Part shown: positions 1-8,752 of the stretch, piece by piece
How the letters are laid out: every line of letters begins with the position of its first letter
Numbering within the stretch: position 1 is the stretch's first letter
Source of the DNA: Reticulascus tulasneorum
Lineage: Eukaryota > Ascomycota > Sordariomycetes > Glomerellales > Reticulascaceae
Length of the DNA stretch: 12,630 bases
Direction: 5' to 3'
NCBI GenBank assembly: GCA_001557505.1
Contig: LSAX01000023.1
Span: 1-12,630 of the forward strand
Made by a program: the position numbers and the translations under genes
The notes under the pieces: model-generated
Told to the model about the DNA's origin: nothing
The model's input: the letters and a program-made list of their open reading frames with translations, nothing else
The model's database searches: none

Positions 1-156
1 TATCCATTTTAAGAAAATCTTAATAATAGATTATATTAAGGTTTATATAAAAATAAAGTTATAAAAGTTATAATAGATAATAGATAATATTTAAAAGTTA
101 AAAGATAATAATTTTCTAAAATAATATATAATTTATATTTATAATTTTAATCAATA

Positions 157-390
157 TTCTATTAGATTCTATATATTAATAATTAATATTTTATTAGATT
201 CTATATATTAATAATCAAATTCTATTAGATTCTATATATTAATAATTAAGTTCTATTAGATTTTATATATTAATAATCAAATTCTATTAGATTTTATATA
301 TTAATAATCAAATTCTATTAGATTTTATATATTAATAATTAAGTTTTATTAAATTTTATATATTAATAATTAAATTTTATTAGATTTTAC
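157..390. repeat. 31-bp minisatellite, about 8 units
   Basis: Units with the consensus ttctattagattttatatattaataatcaaa begin at 157, 189, 220, 251, 282, 313, 344 and 375. All spacings are 31 bp except the first, which is 32. Units differ mainly by C/T and A/T changes, with ttct becoming tttt in several, as expected from RIP or ordinary decay after expansion. The array sits just inside the subterminal zone of the hAT-type end at 587. Its core, ending in aaattctattag, is also found in the 63-bp repeats of the complete hAT element. Confidence 0.85.
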
Positions 391-394
391 ATCT

Positions 395-577
395 TAATTT
401 AATTAGTTTTAGTTAGTTTTAGTTAGTTTTAGTTTTAGTTAGTTAGTTTTTTTAATTTTATGATTTTAGTTAGTTAGTTTTAGTTAATAAGTTTTTTTAT
501 TTAGTTAGTTTTAGTTAGTTTGAAATTTATTTTAGTTAGTTTTAATCACATTATTAACTAAACTAACTAACTAAAAT
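395..577. repeat. Subterminal repeat cluster of the hAT end
   Basis: Short copies of agttttagtt and agttagtt on the plus strand are packed from about 395 to 546. Reverse-complement copies (aactaactaactaaa) follow at about 557-576, just before the terminus. In hAT elements such short subterminal repeats are known transposase-binding sites, so that role is inferred here. The segment tgattttagttagttag (461-477) is an inverted counterpart of the terminal ctaactaactaaaatca, which gives the last 130 bp a foldback structure. Confidence 0.6.
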
Positions 578-595
578 CACAACCCTGGTTATATT

Positions 596-1728
596 AGAAA
601 GTTTAGTTGATTAGTTAATAGTTAGAAAAGATATTTATATTATTATTAAGTCTATTAAACAATCTAATATTAGCTTAAGCTTTTACGTTTTACTTATTAG
701 TTAGTAATATCATAATATTATAATTAAGATCTTTTAATACTTTCTAAGTCTTTATATCTTTAGCTTTATAAGAGAGGGCGTTAGCTAAGACGTTCTCTTT
801 ATTAAGATGGTAATAAATTTGAAAGTTAAACTAAGATAAGAACCTAGCTTAACGTACTTAGTGTTTTATTAATAAGCATTTAGTTATAAAATACTAAAAG
901 CTTAATAATTAATAATCATATTAAACTTATTTTGTAAGCTTTCTAATTTAGGCTATTATTTTTTTAACGTTTAGATTAACGTTAAAAGTTCTTTATCATA
1001 GATCTTATAGTTTATTTTAATAAATAATATCATCTTTAAGAAATAAATAATCAGATATTATATATTATTAATTTATTATTAAAAATATATTTTAACGATG
1101 ATAATATTAAAGACGTTGGTTTTAATATAGAAGAGCTTAGTTAGGTTATAATGTTATAACATGGGTGTGTAGGTTAATATATATTTTAAATATTTATCGT
1201 TAAATTTAAAATAAACGTCTTTTTCGTAAAAGTATTTAGTAAGTAAGTAATAGTTTTGAATTTTTAATAAACTATTAATAAAAGTTATAAAACCTTAAAA
1301 ATAATTATATTCTTTTGATGGTTATAAACTTTTATTAATAAGTTATAATAATAACCTTTTTAAGGTTTATTACCAGGTTATCTATAAAAATAATAAACTT
1401 TAAAAATTTAATAATAATTATATTAAATTTATATTTCTTAATATCTATTTATAAGCTTATTTCCCAGAGGTATTATAAAACCTTTTAGACATATATTTTA
1501 TGTTTTAATAAGTTATCTAAGAAGATTAAGATATTATTTATATATATAATATAAAAAACGTTTAGATAGTTAAATAATATTTTATTTATATAATGTTAAT
1601 ATGTAGATGGGTTGTTATAAAGCTTGAATAGTAATATTTAATATTTATATATTTTATATTATATATAGAAGGTTATAAGATTTTATAATTTTAAAGATAT
1701 CTTAATCTTATAGAACGTTTATTATATA
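596..1728 (-). pseudogene. pol: gypsy pol remnant: RT palm/thumb and RNase H
   Basis: Known role: RT and RNase H copy the retrotransposon RNA into DNA. Observed on the minus strand: a KLYNNPSTY segment (family FGLCNAPATF) near 1600-1625; IYINNIL at about 1527-1547 (family Y-I/L-D-D); KYKFNIIIIKFLKFII (family C-E-F ... FLGFIIS) near 1395-1445; IKRIQ/FLRFYNFY-like thumb sequence near 1260-1325; IKTNVF at 1109-1126 (family ETDAS, RNase H); and KENVLANALS at 771-800 (family KENVVADALSR). The two RT aspartates read Asn-Asn and the RNase H TDA reads TNV. All are G-to-A changes, so catalysis is destroyed. Many in-frame TAA/TAG codons occur. The reading frame is otherwise nearly continuous, which indicates point mutation rather than indels as the main damage. 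It is part of the same gene as the remnant at 5486-8752. Confidence 0.88.
1721..1728. repeat. Left 8-bp target-site duplication of hAT copy 1
   Basis: ATTATATA lies directly before the terminal sequence caaggttgtg. The identical octamer follows the other terminus at 5478-5485. Eight base pairs is the standard duplication length of hAT transposases. Confidence 0.93.
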
Positions 1729-1745
1729 CAAGGTTGTGAAATTAG
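1729..1745. repeat. Left terminal inverted repeat of hAT copy 1
   Basis: caaggttgtgaaattag pairs with the right end ctacaatcacaactttg. The first ten bases match with a single difference (caaggttgtg versus caaagttgtg). The match then weakens and passes into subterminal gttagttag motifs. Confidence 0.9.
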
Positions 1746-1914
1746 TTTGTAGTTTTTAGTTTATAGTTAGTTAGTTTGTAGTTAGTTTAGTTTTAATAAG
1801 GAAAAAAAAACTATATATAGTTTTAGTCAGGCTATTAACTAACTATATAAAATATAGTTAATACTAAACTAACTACAAATTAACTAATTAATTATAAATT
1901 AACTATAAAAAAAA
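1740..1914. repeat. Left subterminal region of hAT copy 1
   Basis: The region holds several plus-strand gtagttagttt motifs (about 1745-1795) and reverse copies (aaactaactac, about 1865-1876), which form a foldback. Between them, ctatatatagttttagtcag (1811-1830) is also present twice near the right end (about 5390-5409 and 5422-5441) in the same orientation. These are probable transposase-binding repeats by analogy with other hAT elements. Confidence 0.65.
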
Positions 1915-2114
1915 GCTATTAATAATAAAATTCTATTAGGTTTTTTTAATTTTTATAACTTAGAAATCAATTATTAAGCTATTAATAATAAAATTCTATT
2001 AAGTTCTTTTAATTTCTATAACTTAGAAATTAATTATTAAGTTATTAATAACAAAATTCTATTAAATTCTTTTAATTTCTATAACTTAGAAATCGACTAT
2101 TAAGTTATTAATAA
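1915..2114. repeat. 63-bp tandem repeat, three units plus a partial fourth, in the hAT leader
   Basis: Units start with g(c/t)tattaataa at 1915, 1978, 2041 and, as a fragment, 2104. The spacing is exactly 63 bp. Each contains aaattctatta and ataacttagaaat. The array lies between the left subterminal region and the transposase start. From 2115 to 2316 I see only AT-rich leader, which would have to contain the promoter; no specific site can be defended. Confidence 0.9.
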
Positions 2115-2316
2115 TTAAACTTTTTAAATATTCGAGTAACCTTAAAATTTATTATATAAAAACATTAATTTCTTTAAAATAATATTAAATAAACTACTTA
2201 TTAACTTGTTTATATCTATACTTTAATATCAACTTAACAACCTTAACTATATTATTATATTTACATTATTATATTTATATTTAACTATAATTATATTATA
2301 TTTAAATATTATAATA

Positions 2317-2570
2317 ATGGATTCTTCTTTTAATTATGAATCGGATTCTAACCAATCTAATTCAAATATTACAATTTCAACTAATTTAAATACTATATTT
2401 CCAAGTCTTAATTTAAATCAATTTAAAGACTCTTTATATAATAAAGAGGGTTTTAAATTAGAATTAAATATAGATTTAAAAATATATATATTTAAAAATA
2501 ATCTTTTTACTCGAACTTTATTACTTATTAATTATAATAAAGAACGGAAAATAATAGTACAATATACTAG
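2317..2570 (+). CDS. Exon 1 of the hAT transposase (open, 84 codons plus 2 nt)
   Basis: It is open from ATG to the donor at 2571. The downstream codons 2571-2619 are intron, not coding. Splicing to 2632 gives an in-phase Ser codon and continues the frame through exon 2. Residues 1-50 are Ser/Asn/Thr-rich and low in complexity. The remainder is basic, and I do not recognise a domain in it. It belongs to the disrupted gene 2317-5198 and is listed separately because it is the only long open stretch near the start. Confidence 0.6.
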
Positions 2571-2631
2571 GTTAGTTCTTTATTTATTTATTATTACTAA
2601 TTATAATTATAATAATTAATTATATTAATAG
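2571..2631 (+). other. Intron 1 of hAT copy 1 (61 bp)
   Basis: The donor is gttagt, the branch-like ttactaat lies at about 2592-2599, and the acceptor is aatag. Both flanking exons keep the same reading frame after removal. This intron ends the apparent open frame that otherwise runs to 2619. Confidence 0.75.
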
Positions 2632-3295
2632 TTGTTTATATAAAAAAACAAGTTCTGTTAAACGTTTTCAAGCTTTTAACTTTCAACGTTATTATGAAGT
2701 AAAACATCTTATTATTGTTTATAATATTGAAAATGAAAAAATAAGATAAAAAAGTAAGTTAATATTTAATATTTAACTTTAATATTTAATATTTAATATT
2801 AATATTAACTATTTAATATAGAAATAACTATTATAACTATTATTAATTCTTTATTTAACTAAACAAATCGAAAACAACCTCGAACAAATATAACTAATGA
2901 ATATAACGAGGAAAATGGTTATAATAAAATACTTAATTTTATTATTGAAAATAACTTATCTTTTAATATATTAAATTTAGAATCTTTTCAAGATTTATTA
3001 ATTTATTTTAATAAGTAAGTAATAACTTTATTATATTTAATTATTATTAACTAGTTATATTAATATATTAATAAGTCTAATTTAATAATTAACCGTTAGA
3101 AAATTAAAAATATACTTAATATAAATTTTAATATGATTTTAACGGCTTTAAATTACGAATTAGATAATAATATTAAATCGTTAAGGACTTTTTCTTTAAC
3201 GTTTGATATTTGGACGTCTAATTCGTAAACTGCCTTTATTAGTATTATTATTATTTATATTGACGTTAATTTTAAATTAAACTATAAGTTAATTG

Positions 3296-3356
3296 GTAAG
3301 ATTTAATTTTATTATTTAATTTTATTATTAAATTATTAACTAACTTAATTAAATAG
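3296..3356 (+). other. Intron 4 of hAT copy 1 (61 bp), absent from copy 2
   Basis: The donor is gtaaga, the branch-like attaactaac lies at about 3333-3342, and the acceptor is aaatag. Exons join as KLI-G-FDEL. In copy 2 the homologous protein reads KLI-S-FKKL without any interruption (about 9072-9103), so this intron is exactly missing there. Confidence 0.85.
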
Positions 3357-4947
3357 GTTTTGATGAATTAACTAAAAGTTATACTGGTATATATATTTAT
3401 AACGAGTTTATAAATATATTAAAACTATATCTTATATTTCAAATTGAAAATATCTTTAAGTAACTAACTACTCTTATTATATAAATATTAACTTATTAAT
3501 ATTATTATTATAATATTACTTAAGATAATATAATAAATAATTTAACTTTTATAAATTCCTTTGAAAACGAATATTATAATGTTCTTAAAAAGGAATTTAT
3601 TAACAATATAAAATGTATAGCGTATATTATTAATTTAATAGCATGAGATATTTTAAATAATTATATTTCAAATTCAACTATAAACGAATTATTAACGTAA
3701 TATATAAATTCGTAAATTATTAAACTTAATAATAATAATATTAAATTAGAAACAGAAGACTTTAATTTAACTAATAAGTTATTTATTTATTATATTAATT
3801 ATTAACTAGTTAATATACTAATTATTAAATAGATTTAATAAGTTAAATATGACGAATTGTAACATTAGTTAAATATATTTAAGAAAATCGATAATTATTA
3901 TTTGAAAGAATTGAAAAATATAAAAAAAAAAAAAAACTTCTTTTAAATTATAATATTAAATAAATACTATTAGGTAAGTTATATTTATTATTTAATATTA
4001 ATATATACTAATTATTAAATAAATAATATAACTCGATGGAATTCAACTTATTATATGATAAAAATAACATTTGAATTAAAAGACCTTTTATTATATATCT
4101 TGAAAAATACGATTTCTAAAGAGTTTAAAAGATATTTTTAACCTTTTTAGAATAGTATATTTTAACTAAACTTAAAAAAATCTTTGAGGTTTTATTAAGT
4201 CTTTAGTTAAATTATAAAGTCAAATTTATATAACTATATCTACTAGTTTATTATATATTTATCAAATATATAATAAACAAGATAAGTTAGTTAAAAATTA
4301 TAAATTATAAATTAAAAATAACCTTGATTTAGTAAGTAAATCTATTTAATAACCATAATTAATTATTAATTATATTAATTATTTATTATTAATCTTTATA
4401 TTTAACTAGCTTTATTAATATTATTAACGTTGATATTAATAAGTTAGAAAAATATTTCCCTCGAGTTTTTACTTATAGCTTAGTAAAAATATATAAACCT
4501 TATTTTTTAAATATTATTTTAGATTTTAGATTGAAAATAATATATTTTAAAGAAAATAAACTATTATATTTTTACCTAGCTATAAGTAAAGATATTATTA
4601 ACTTATTAAAAACTGATTATAATAAATAAGTTATTATTTAATTAGTTATATTAATAATTAATAGTTAATTAATATTTAAATAAGGTTAAAGAAGAAAAAA
4701 ACGGTATTAATATTAATTTTAATTTATCTTTTAATAAATTAAATAAAGATATATATAACGTTACACCACCTTGATAACTTTTAGATTCTGATAATGAGTT
4801 ATATATTACAAATATTCAACAAGAAGAAGAATATAATATATATTTAAAAGAAAATTTAGTTTCTAAAAAAGTAAGTTATTTTATTTTTATTAATATTAAC
4901 TAATATTATTATTATTAACTATTTAAATTAATAAATTAATCTTTTAG

Positions 4948-5198
4948 ATTATTAAAAAAATAATACTTATAAATATCCTATTTTAAGTATTTTAACTAGA
5001 AGATATCTAGCAATACCAGCAACTTCGGCTTTTATTAAAAGTATATTTTCTATTAATAATAATATTATTACTAAATTGAGAAATCGGCTTTCACTGGAAA
5101 TAGTTAAACAACTTATATTATTAAAAAGTTGGAAAATTAAAGATATTAAAGAATTAGAATTACAAAAAAATACGGAAAATGAATTATTAATTAGTTAG
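4948..5198 (+). other. Last exon of hAT copy 1: intact C-terminal dimerisation domain
   Basis: About 78 codons from about 4962 to the TAG at 5198 are open in one frame, with RRYLAIPATSA, the ser-ile-phe-ser segment, RNRLSLE and KQLILLKSW. This is the conserved hAT dimerisation region. The phase does not quite match the preceding exon across 4871-4947. A one-base change in the A-run at about 4954-4960, or a different acceptor, would explain this. Confidence 0.8.
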
Positions 5199-5477
5199 TT
5201 ATTTAGTTTTTATATTATTAATTAAGCTTTTATTTAACTAAGTTTTTATATTATTAAATTATTAAATTATTAAATATATTTTAATAAAATTTATTAATTA
5301 TTAAATATATTACGTAATTGTGGTTAGTTAGTTTTTGTAGTTAGTTTGTAGTTTTTTGTAGTTAGTTGTAGTTAGTCTATTAACTAATTATATATAGTTT
5401 TAATCAGGGTACTAATTAATTATATATAGTTTTAGTCAGGGTATTAACTAAACTAACTAACTACAATCACAACTTTG
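5199..5477. repeat. 3' region and right subterminal repeats of hAT copy 1
   Basis: Positions 5199-5316 are AT-rich 3' flank with short attaaatt repeats. From 5318 (ttgtggttagttag) a series of gtagttag motifs runs to about 5375. Two copies of atatatagttttarTCAGGG at 5390-5409 and 5422-5441 are spaced 32 bp apart. The terminal ctaactaactacaatcacaactttg region closes the element. The outer 160 bp thus fold back on themselves, like a small element at the end of the larger one. Confidence 0.75.
5461..5477. repeat. Right terminal inverted repeat of hAT copy 1
   Basis: ctacaatcacaactttg is the inverted partner of the left end at 1729-1745. Confidence 0.9.
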
Positions 5478-5485
5478 ATTATATA
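5478..5485. repeat. Right 8-bp target-site duplication of hAT copy 1
   Basis: ATTATATA is identical to 1721-1728. Counted once, it encodes part of the RT segment after FIKLN on the minus strand. Confidence 0.93.
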
Positions 5486-5800
5486 TTTAGCTTAATAAAT
5501 ATTTTTATTATAACTAGCTAAGTTAAGGTTTTTTCGATTAGTAATAATAAATATTAGTCTTTTTTAATAAATACGTTTAGCTTTTAGAAATTAATATAAA
5601 AATATAAGCTTTTATCTTTCTTTTATATAAAAAAGGTAAGAAAAATATATAATATATTACTTATTTTTATAACCCTTTTCTTAAGGTTGTTAAGTAGGTA
5701 TTATTTAATTATTTTTAGTTTAATTAATAATTAGTTATAAAGTAAGTAATAACTTATGGTGTTTTTACTTTTTAGCTTAATTTTATAATTTATTATTTTT
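5486..5800 (-). pseudogene. pol: gypsy pol remnant: N-terminal part of reverse transcriptase
   Basis: Read on the minus strand, the frame gives a KTP...Y...L connector (about 5700-5770), the KGL/KGF segment near 5665, a DKSLYFYINF-stop-KLN segment near 5575-5620 (family GG-LRFCVDYRKLN), a LLIEKT segment near 5530-5545 (family PLP-LIEETL) and IFIKLN at about 5490-5507 (family IFTKLDL). It then meets the hAT insertion and resumes at 1728. The first RT aspartate (KLD) reads Asn. Stops occur at former Gln/Arg/Trp codons. Confidence 0.85.
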
Positions 5801-8752
5801 TAATAAAGAGGTAGTTTGTTTAAAGTTATCTTAAAGAAGATGTTTTTATATTATATATATTAAAAAGGTAAGATAATATTTATAAGTTAGCGTAATTTTT
5901 TGGTATCTTATATTAATAGGTCTTTTTCTTTTTCTATCCTCTTTTTTTCTATTATTTTATTTAGTTTGTAAAACGTAATAATATTAACTTTTATTATTTT
6001 ACGTTTTAAGTTATTTTTAAATATTATTATATTAATAAAAATAATATTAAATATTGTTAATATTAATAACTTTTATGACTAGCGCTAATATCAGGGCTCC
6101 TTAGCGGCAGGTTTTATAATATATTCTATTATTAAAGTTTATTATATCTTATAGAACAACCTTTTATATTTGGCGGCCTAAGAGGTTTTTATAATATATA
6201 AAGGTTTAAACTATTATAATATCTATATAAACGTCGATTAGTGGCCGGCCTCTCTCTTTTACTTATTATATTTGATAGCTTTTTTACGGTGTTTAATATC
6301 TTACTAATATCGTAGATTAATCTTAACTAAAACTAATAAGTTAGTTATATTATAAATAATCATAAAAGGTATATAATTAAGTAGAAGTTTATCGTTAGGT
6401 TATTATAACTAGTAACAGTGTAAGTTAATTAGTATATCATGATAAATAAACTATTTATAATTAAAGATAAGGTTATAATTATTAATATTTAGTTTTAAAA
6501 ATAAGTATTTATTTTCTATTTAGTTATTAACATATAAATAGGCTGTTTAAACGTAAGTTATATTATTAAGTTATATTTTATTATATCTTAAGGTAAAAAT
6601 CTCTCGTTTTAACTAAATAGGCTTAATATTATAAAACTTTTTTAAAAATAAGATAACTTTTTAGTTTATAAAAATATATTTATTTATTTTAATATTAAAT
6701 AATATATTAAGTTAAATATTATATTTATTATAAATTATTATGATTATCTAAATAAGTAGATATTTATTTGTAAATTATTATAAGTTTATAAAAATAATAA
6801 TAAGTTATATATTATTTTCTATCTTTTTTAGCTAAGAGTCTATTTAGGTTAAGATTATTTTTTTCTTAATTTAATAAAATTAGAACTTAAGTCTTTTATC
6901 TTTTTTATTTAAACGTCTAAAGTGATTATTTATAATCTAATATAAAATATCTTATCTTTACCTTTTAGATAATCTTAAGCTTAATATTTTATTTTAAAAT
7001 AGATAAAATAATATCTTTTATTTATTAACTTCTTCTTTATTATTATAATTATCTTCTTTTTTAATTAAGTTTTTAAAATAATTATATTAGATAAGTTAAA
7101 GTTAGAAGTTATATTAATAATTAAAGAAGTAGAAACTAAGCTCTCGTTTTTACCGAAACGTTTTATCTATCTATAAAAAAAGTTATTAATATTCTTTAAA
7201 ATATTATATAATTTTAAATATAAAGTAATATAATTATTAAAACTTTTTTTAAAGTTAAAATATATTATAATTATTATTATTTTAAGATAATTAAATAATT
7301 TATAATAAAGTTTATATTTTTATTAAGTCTTAGATAGTTAAATAATAATAATTAGTTTTATAAACTAAGCTTTAAACTAATAAAAGCTTTAATTTGTTAT
7401 TTTTAAATAGTTAAAAACCTTTTAATATTCTATATTTTATTTAGGTTAATATAGATAATTTTAAAGTAATTAATAATAACTTTTATTATCTTAATAAGTT
7501 TATTTATTTTATAACTAAGCTAAAGCTTTAAGAACTTATTAACCTTACCTCTTATTTAAAATAGAATATAAGTAAACAAAGCCTTTAATATTATATAATA
7601 ATTAATATTTCCCTTTATTTTCGTTAATATATAATAATATTAATCTATAAAGGTAAGGTTTTTTCTATTTATAAATATAGATAAGTTAAACAGCTTTATT
7701 AAGCAGTTATAATAAGTTATATATTCTATTAGAAACGTAATTCTTAATATAATGTTTAATAAATAACGGAAATCTTCTTAGAGGGTTATTATGTTAGTTT
7801 TTAACGTTGTAAATAAGTTAGTTTTATTTATTAGTTACGTTTTAATAATCTTTTATAGCTTAATATGTTTAATTATATATTATAAATATATATTTAAACT
7901 AAATAATATTTTATTTTGCTTAATTAAGGTCTTATTAGCTTTGAGGAGTTTTACTAATTAGTCTTCAACTTATGTAAAAGTAGTTTATAAAGTTATTTTT
8001 ATTTTAATATATATTTAGTTTTTATCTTCTAAATTAATAATAATAATATAAAAGGTCTTTATGTTATATTTATTAATATAATATATATTATATAATATAT
8101 CTAAATATAAATTATTAATATGTTTATAAATAATCATCTTAAATATCTAGTCTTATAAACGTTTATATATAATAACATCGTTAAAGTTAATAAGTTAATA
8201 AAATAATATAAGGTTAATAAGATAATAACTTTTATTTTTAAATAACTTAAGGTCTATTAGATAGATCTAGCCTTCTTTAAAGATAAAGTTTATAATCTTA
8301 TAAAATAAAACTTTTAACCATAATAAGGTAAGATAAAAGAAACTGAAATTTTATATATCTTAATCAAAGATTTTAAGTTCTATATTAATAAAAATAAGGT
8401 TAACACCTCTGTTAAGGTTATTAAGTAGGATAAATATAGACCGTTTATCTTTATTCTATTATACTTTAAGATTATTAATATTAATATAAAAAATATTATA
8501 ATTATCTTCTTTTCTAGCTTTTTTATTATTAAGGTCTTAAATAGTTATACAATTAAGAAGTTAGTTATTTATTTATCTCTCATTGATCATAATATAACGT
8601 GTTTTAACTAAAAAGGCTTTTAACTAGATAAAGATATATAAATATTATTAATAATAGGATATAGACTTTATAATAACGTTATTAAGCTCGGATTAATTAT
8701 ATATATCATATTATAATATCTGATTTTTAATCTTAATAAGATATTTTATAAC
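5800..8752 (-). pseudogene. gag: Presumed gypsy gag and protease region, heavily degraded
   Basis: No confident motif was found. The region lies between the RT start and the putative 5' LTR on the minus strand, where gag (nucleocapsid-type RNA packaging protein) and the aspartic protease should lie. Around 6720-6850 the minus strand has a Tyr/Phe/Lys-rich run that could be a decayed CCHC zinc knuckle with Cys codons changed to Tyr, but the spacing does not fit cleanly. A few islands keep G+C (6080-6110, 6170-6185, 6232-6258) because their Cs are in CpG, CpC or CpT rather than CpA context. I see no additional gene on either strand. Confidence 0.45.

Larger units (their letters stand above)
1..587. 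mobile_element. Terminal part of a hAT-type element (or non-autonomous derivative), ending at 587
   Basis: This stretch has no coding region that I can recognise. Its right edge, cacaaccctg (578-587), matches the right terminus cacaactttg of the complete hAT element at 1729-5477. It is preceded by the same kind of ctaactaacta subterminal run. The sequence immediately beyond 587 is gypsy RNase H/integrase-side sequence, so this element appears to have inserted into the gypsy. The 8 bp after the terminus, gttatatt (588-595), would be the target duplication, but the partner terminus is not visible and presumably lies left of the window. Positions 1-150 are featureless AT-rich DNA. The rest holds a 31-bp tandem repeat and a dense run of agttttagtt-type subterminal motifs (about 395-550). 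A short foldback copy of the terminus may be present from about 453. The identity rests on the terminus and subterminal repeats only. Confidence 0.6.
588..1728 (-). mobile_element. Ty3/gypsy retrotransposon, 3' segment (RT C-terminal half to end of RNase H)
   Basis: This is the distal part of a minus-strand gypsy element, split from its 5' part by the hAT element at 1729-5477. Reading from 1728 downward in one frame gives, in order, the RT segment around the FGLCNAP-type motif, the catalytic box, the LGF(I) segment, the RNase H segment and its terminal ADALS-type motif. The last part, about 600-770, reads as the linker after RNase H. The sequence is then interrupted at 587 by another hAT-type end, so integrase and the 3' LTR are outside the window. 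Stops are frequent and sit where Gln or Trp codons are expected. Confidence 0.88.
2317..5198 (+). pseudogene. hAT transposase pseudogene (copy 1), about 11 exons
   Basis: The protein would cut and join the transposon ends in the nucleus. The chosen start is the ATG at 2317, which opens a Ser/Asn-rich N-terminus with no upstream in-frame competitor of note. Exon 2 reads CLYKKTSSVKRF, in the place where hAT proteins carry a BED-type zinc finger, but its metal ligands are not clear. Then come DIWTSNS (3205-3225, first catalytic Asp region), an IT-stop-DN segment at 3515-3529 (second Asp region), CIAYIINLIA-stop-DI (about 3616-3652, where TGG has become TGA), TRWNSTYYMI (4031-4060) and KLEKYFPRVF (about 4441-4472). 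The C-terminal dimerisation domain has RRYLAIPATSA (4998-5030) and RNRLSLE...KQLILLKSW, and the gene ends with TAG at 5196-5198. Introns with GT...AG or near matches: 2571-2631, 2754-2821, about 3015-3075, 3296-3356, about 3460-3513, 3778-3832, about 3974-4022, 4332-4409, 4626-4684 (donor now AT) and 4871-4947. Several exonic stops at former Gln/Trp codons make it non-functional. Confidence 0.9.
1729..5477 (+). mobile_element. Complete hAT DNA transposon (copy 1), 3,749 bp, inserted in gypsy RT
   Basis: The ends are caaggttgtg (1729-1738) and cacaactttg (5468-5477), which are inverted complements with one mismatch. They are flanked by perfect 8-bp duplications (ATTATATA). The element carries a leader with 63-bp repeats, one intron-rich transposase pseudogene on the plus strand, and a 3' region with repeated subterminal motifs. 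Removing the element and one octamer rejoins the minus-strand RT frame of the surrounding gypsy, so the boundaries are secure. It retains many more CpA and TpG dinucleotides than the flanking gypsy and copy 2, so it appears younger or less exposed to RIP. I place it in the hAT superfamily from the duplication length, termini and transposase motifs; the precise family is unknown. Confidence 0.95.
5478..8752 (-). mobile_element. Ty3/gypsy retrotransposon, 5' segment (gag, protease zone and RT N-terminus)
   Basis: This is the proximal half of the gypsy element continued at 588-1728. RT homology runs from 5486 to about 5800. Upstream of it, toward 8752, the length (about 3 kb) suits gag plus protease, but the sequence is so decayed that these domains are not secure. 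A putative LTR follows at 8753. Confidence 0.8.

Noticed and set aside
157..390. CRISPR-like regularly spaced repeats
   Set aside because: The units are contiguous with no unique spacers, and the context is a fungal transposon end. It is a minisatellite.
453..587. Complete 135-bp MITE with its own target duplication
   Set aside because: The left end (taattttatga) differs from the inverse of the right end at several bases, two of them not explained by RIP, and the octamers (agtttttt versus gttatatt) do not match.
2571..2619. Continuation of the open frame that starts at 2317 through to 2619
   Set aside because: A GT donor at 2571, a branch-like ttactaat and an AG at 2631 mark an intron. Splicing gives a coherent continuation, whereas 2571-2619 is only low-complexity AT-rich sequence.
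6720..6850. CCHC zinc knuckle of gag on the minus strand
   Set aside because: Tyr codons could be mutated Cys codons, but the spacing to a possible His does not fit the C-x2-C-x4-H-x4-C pattern.
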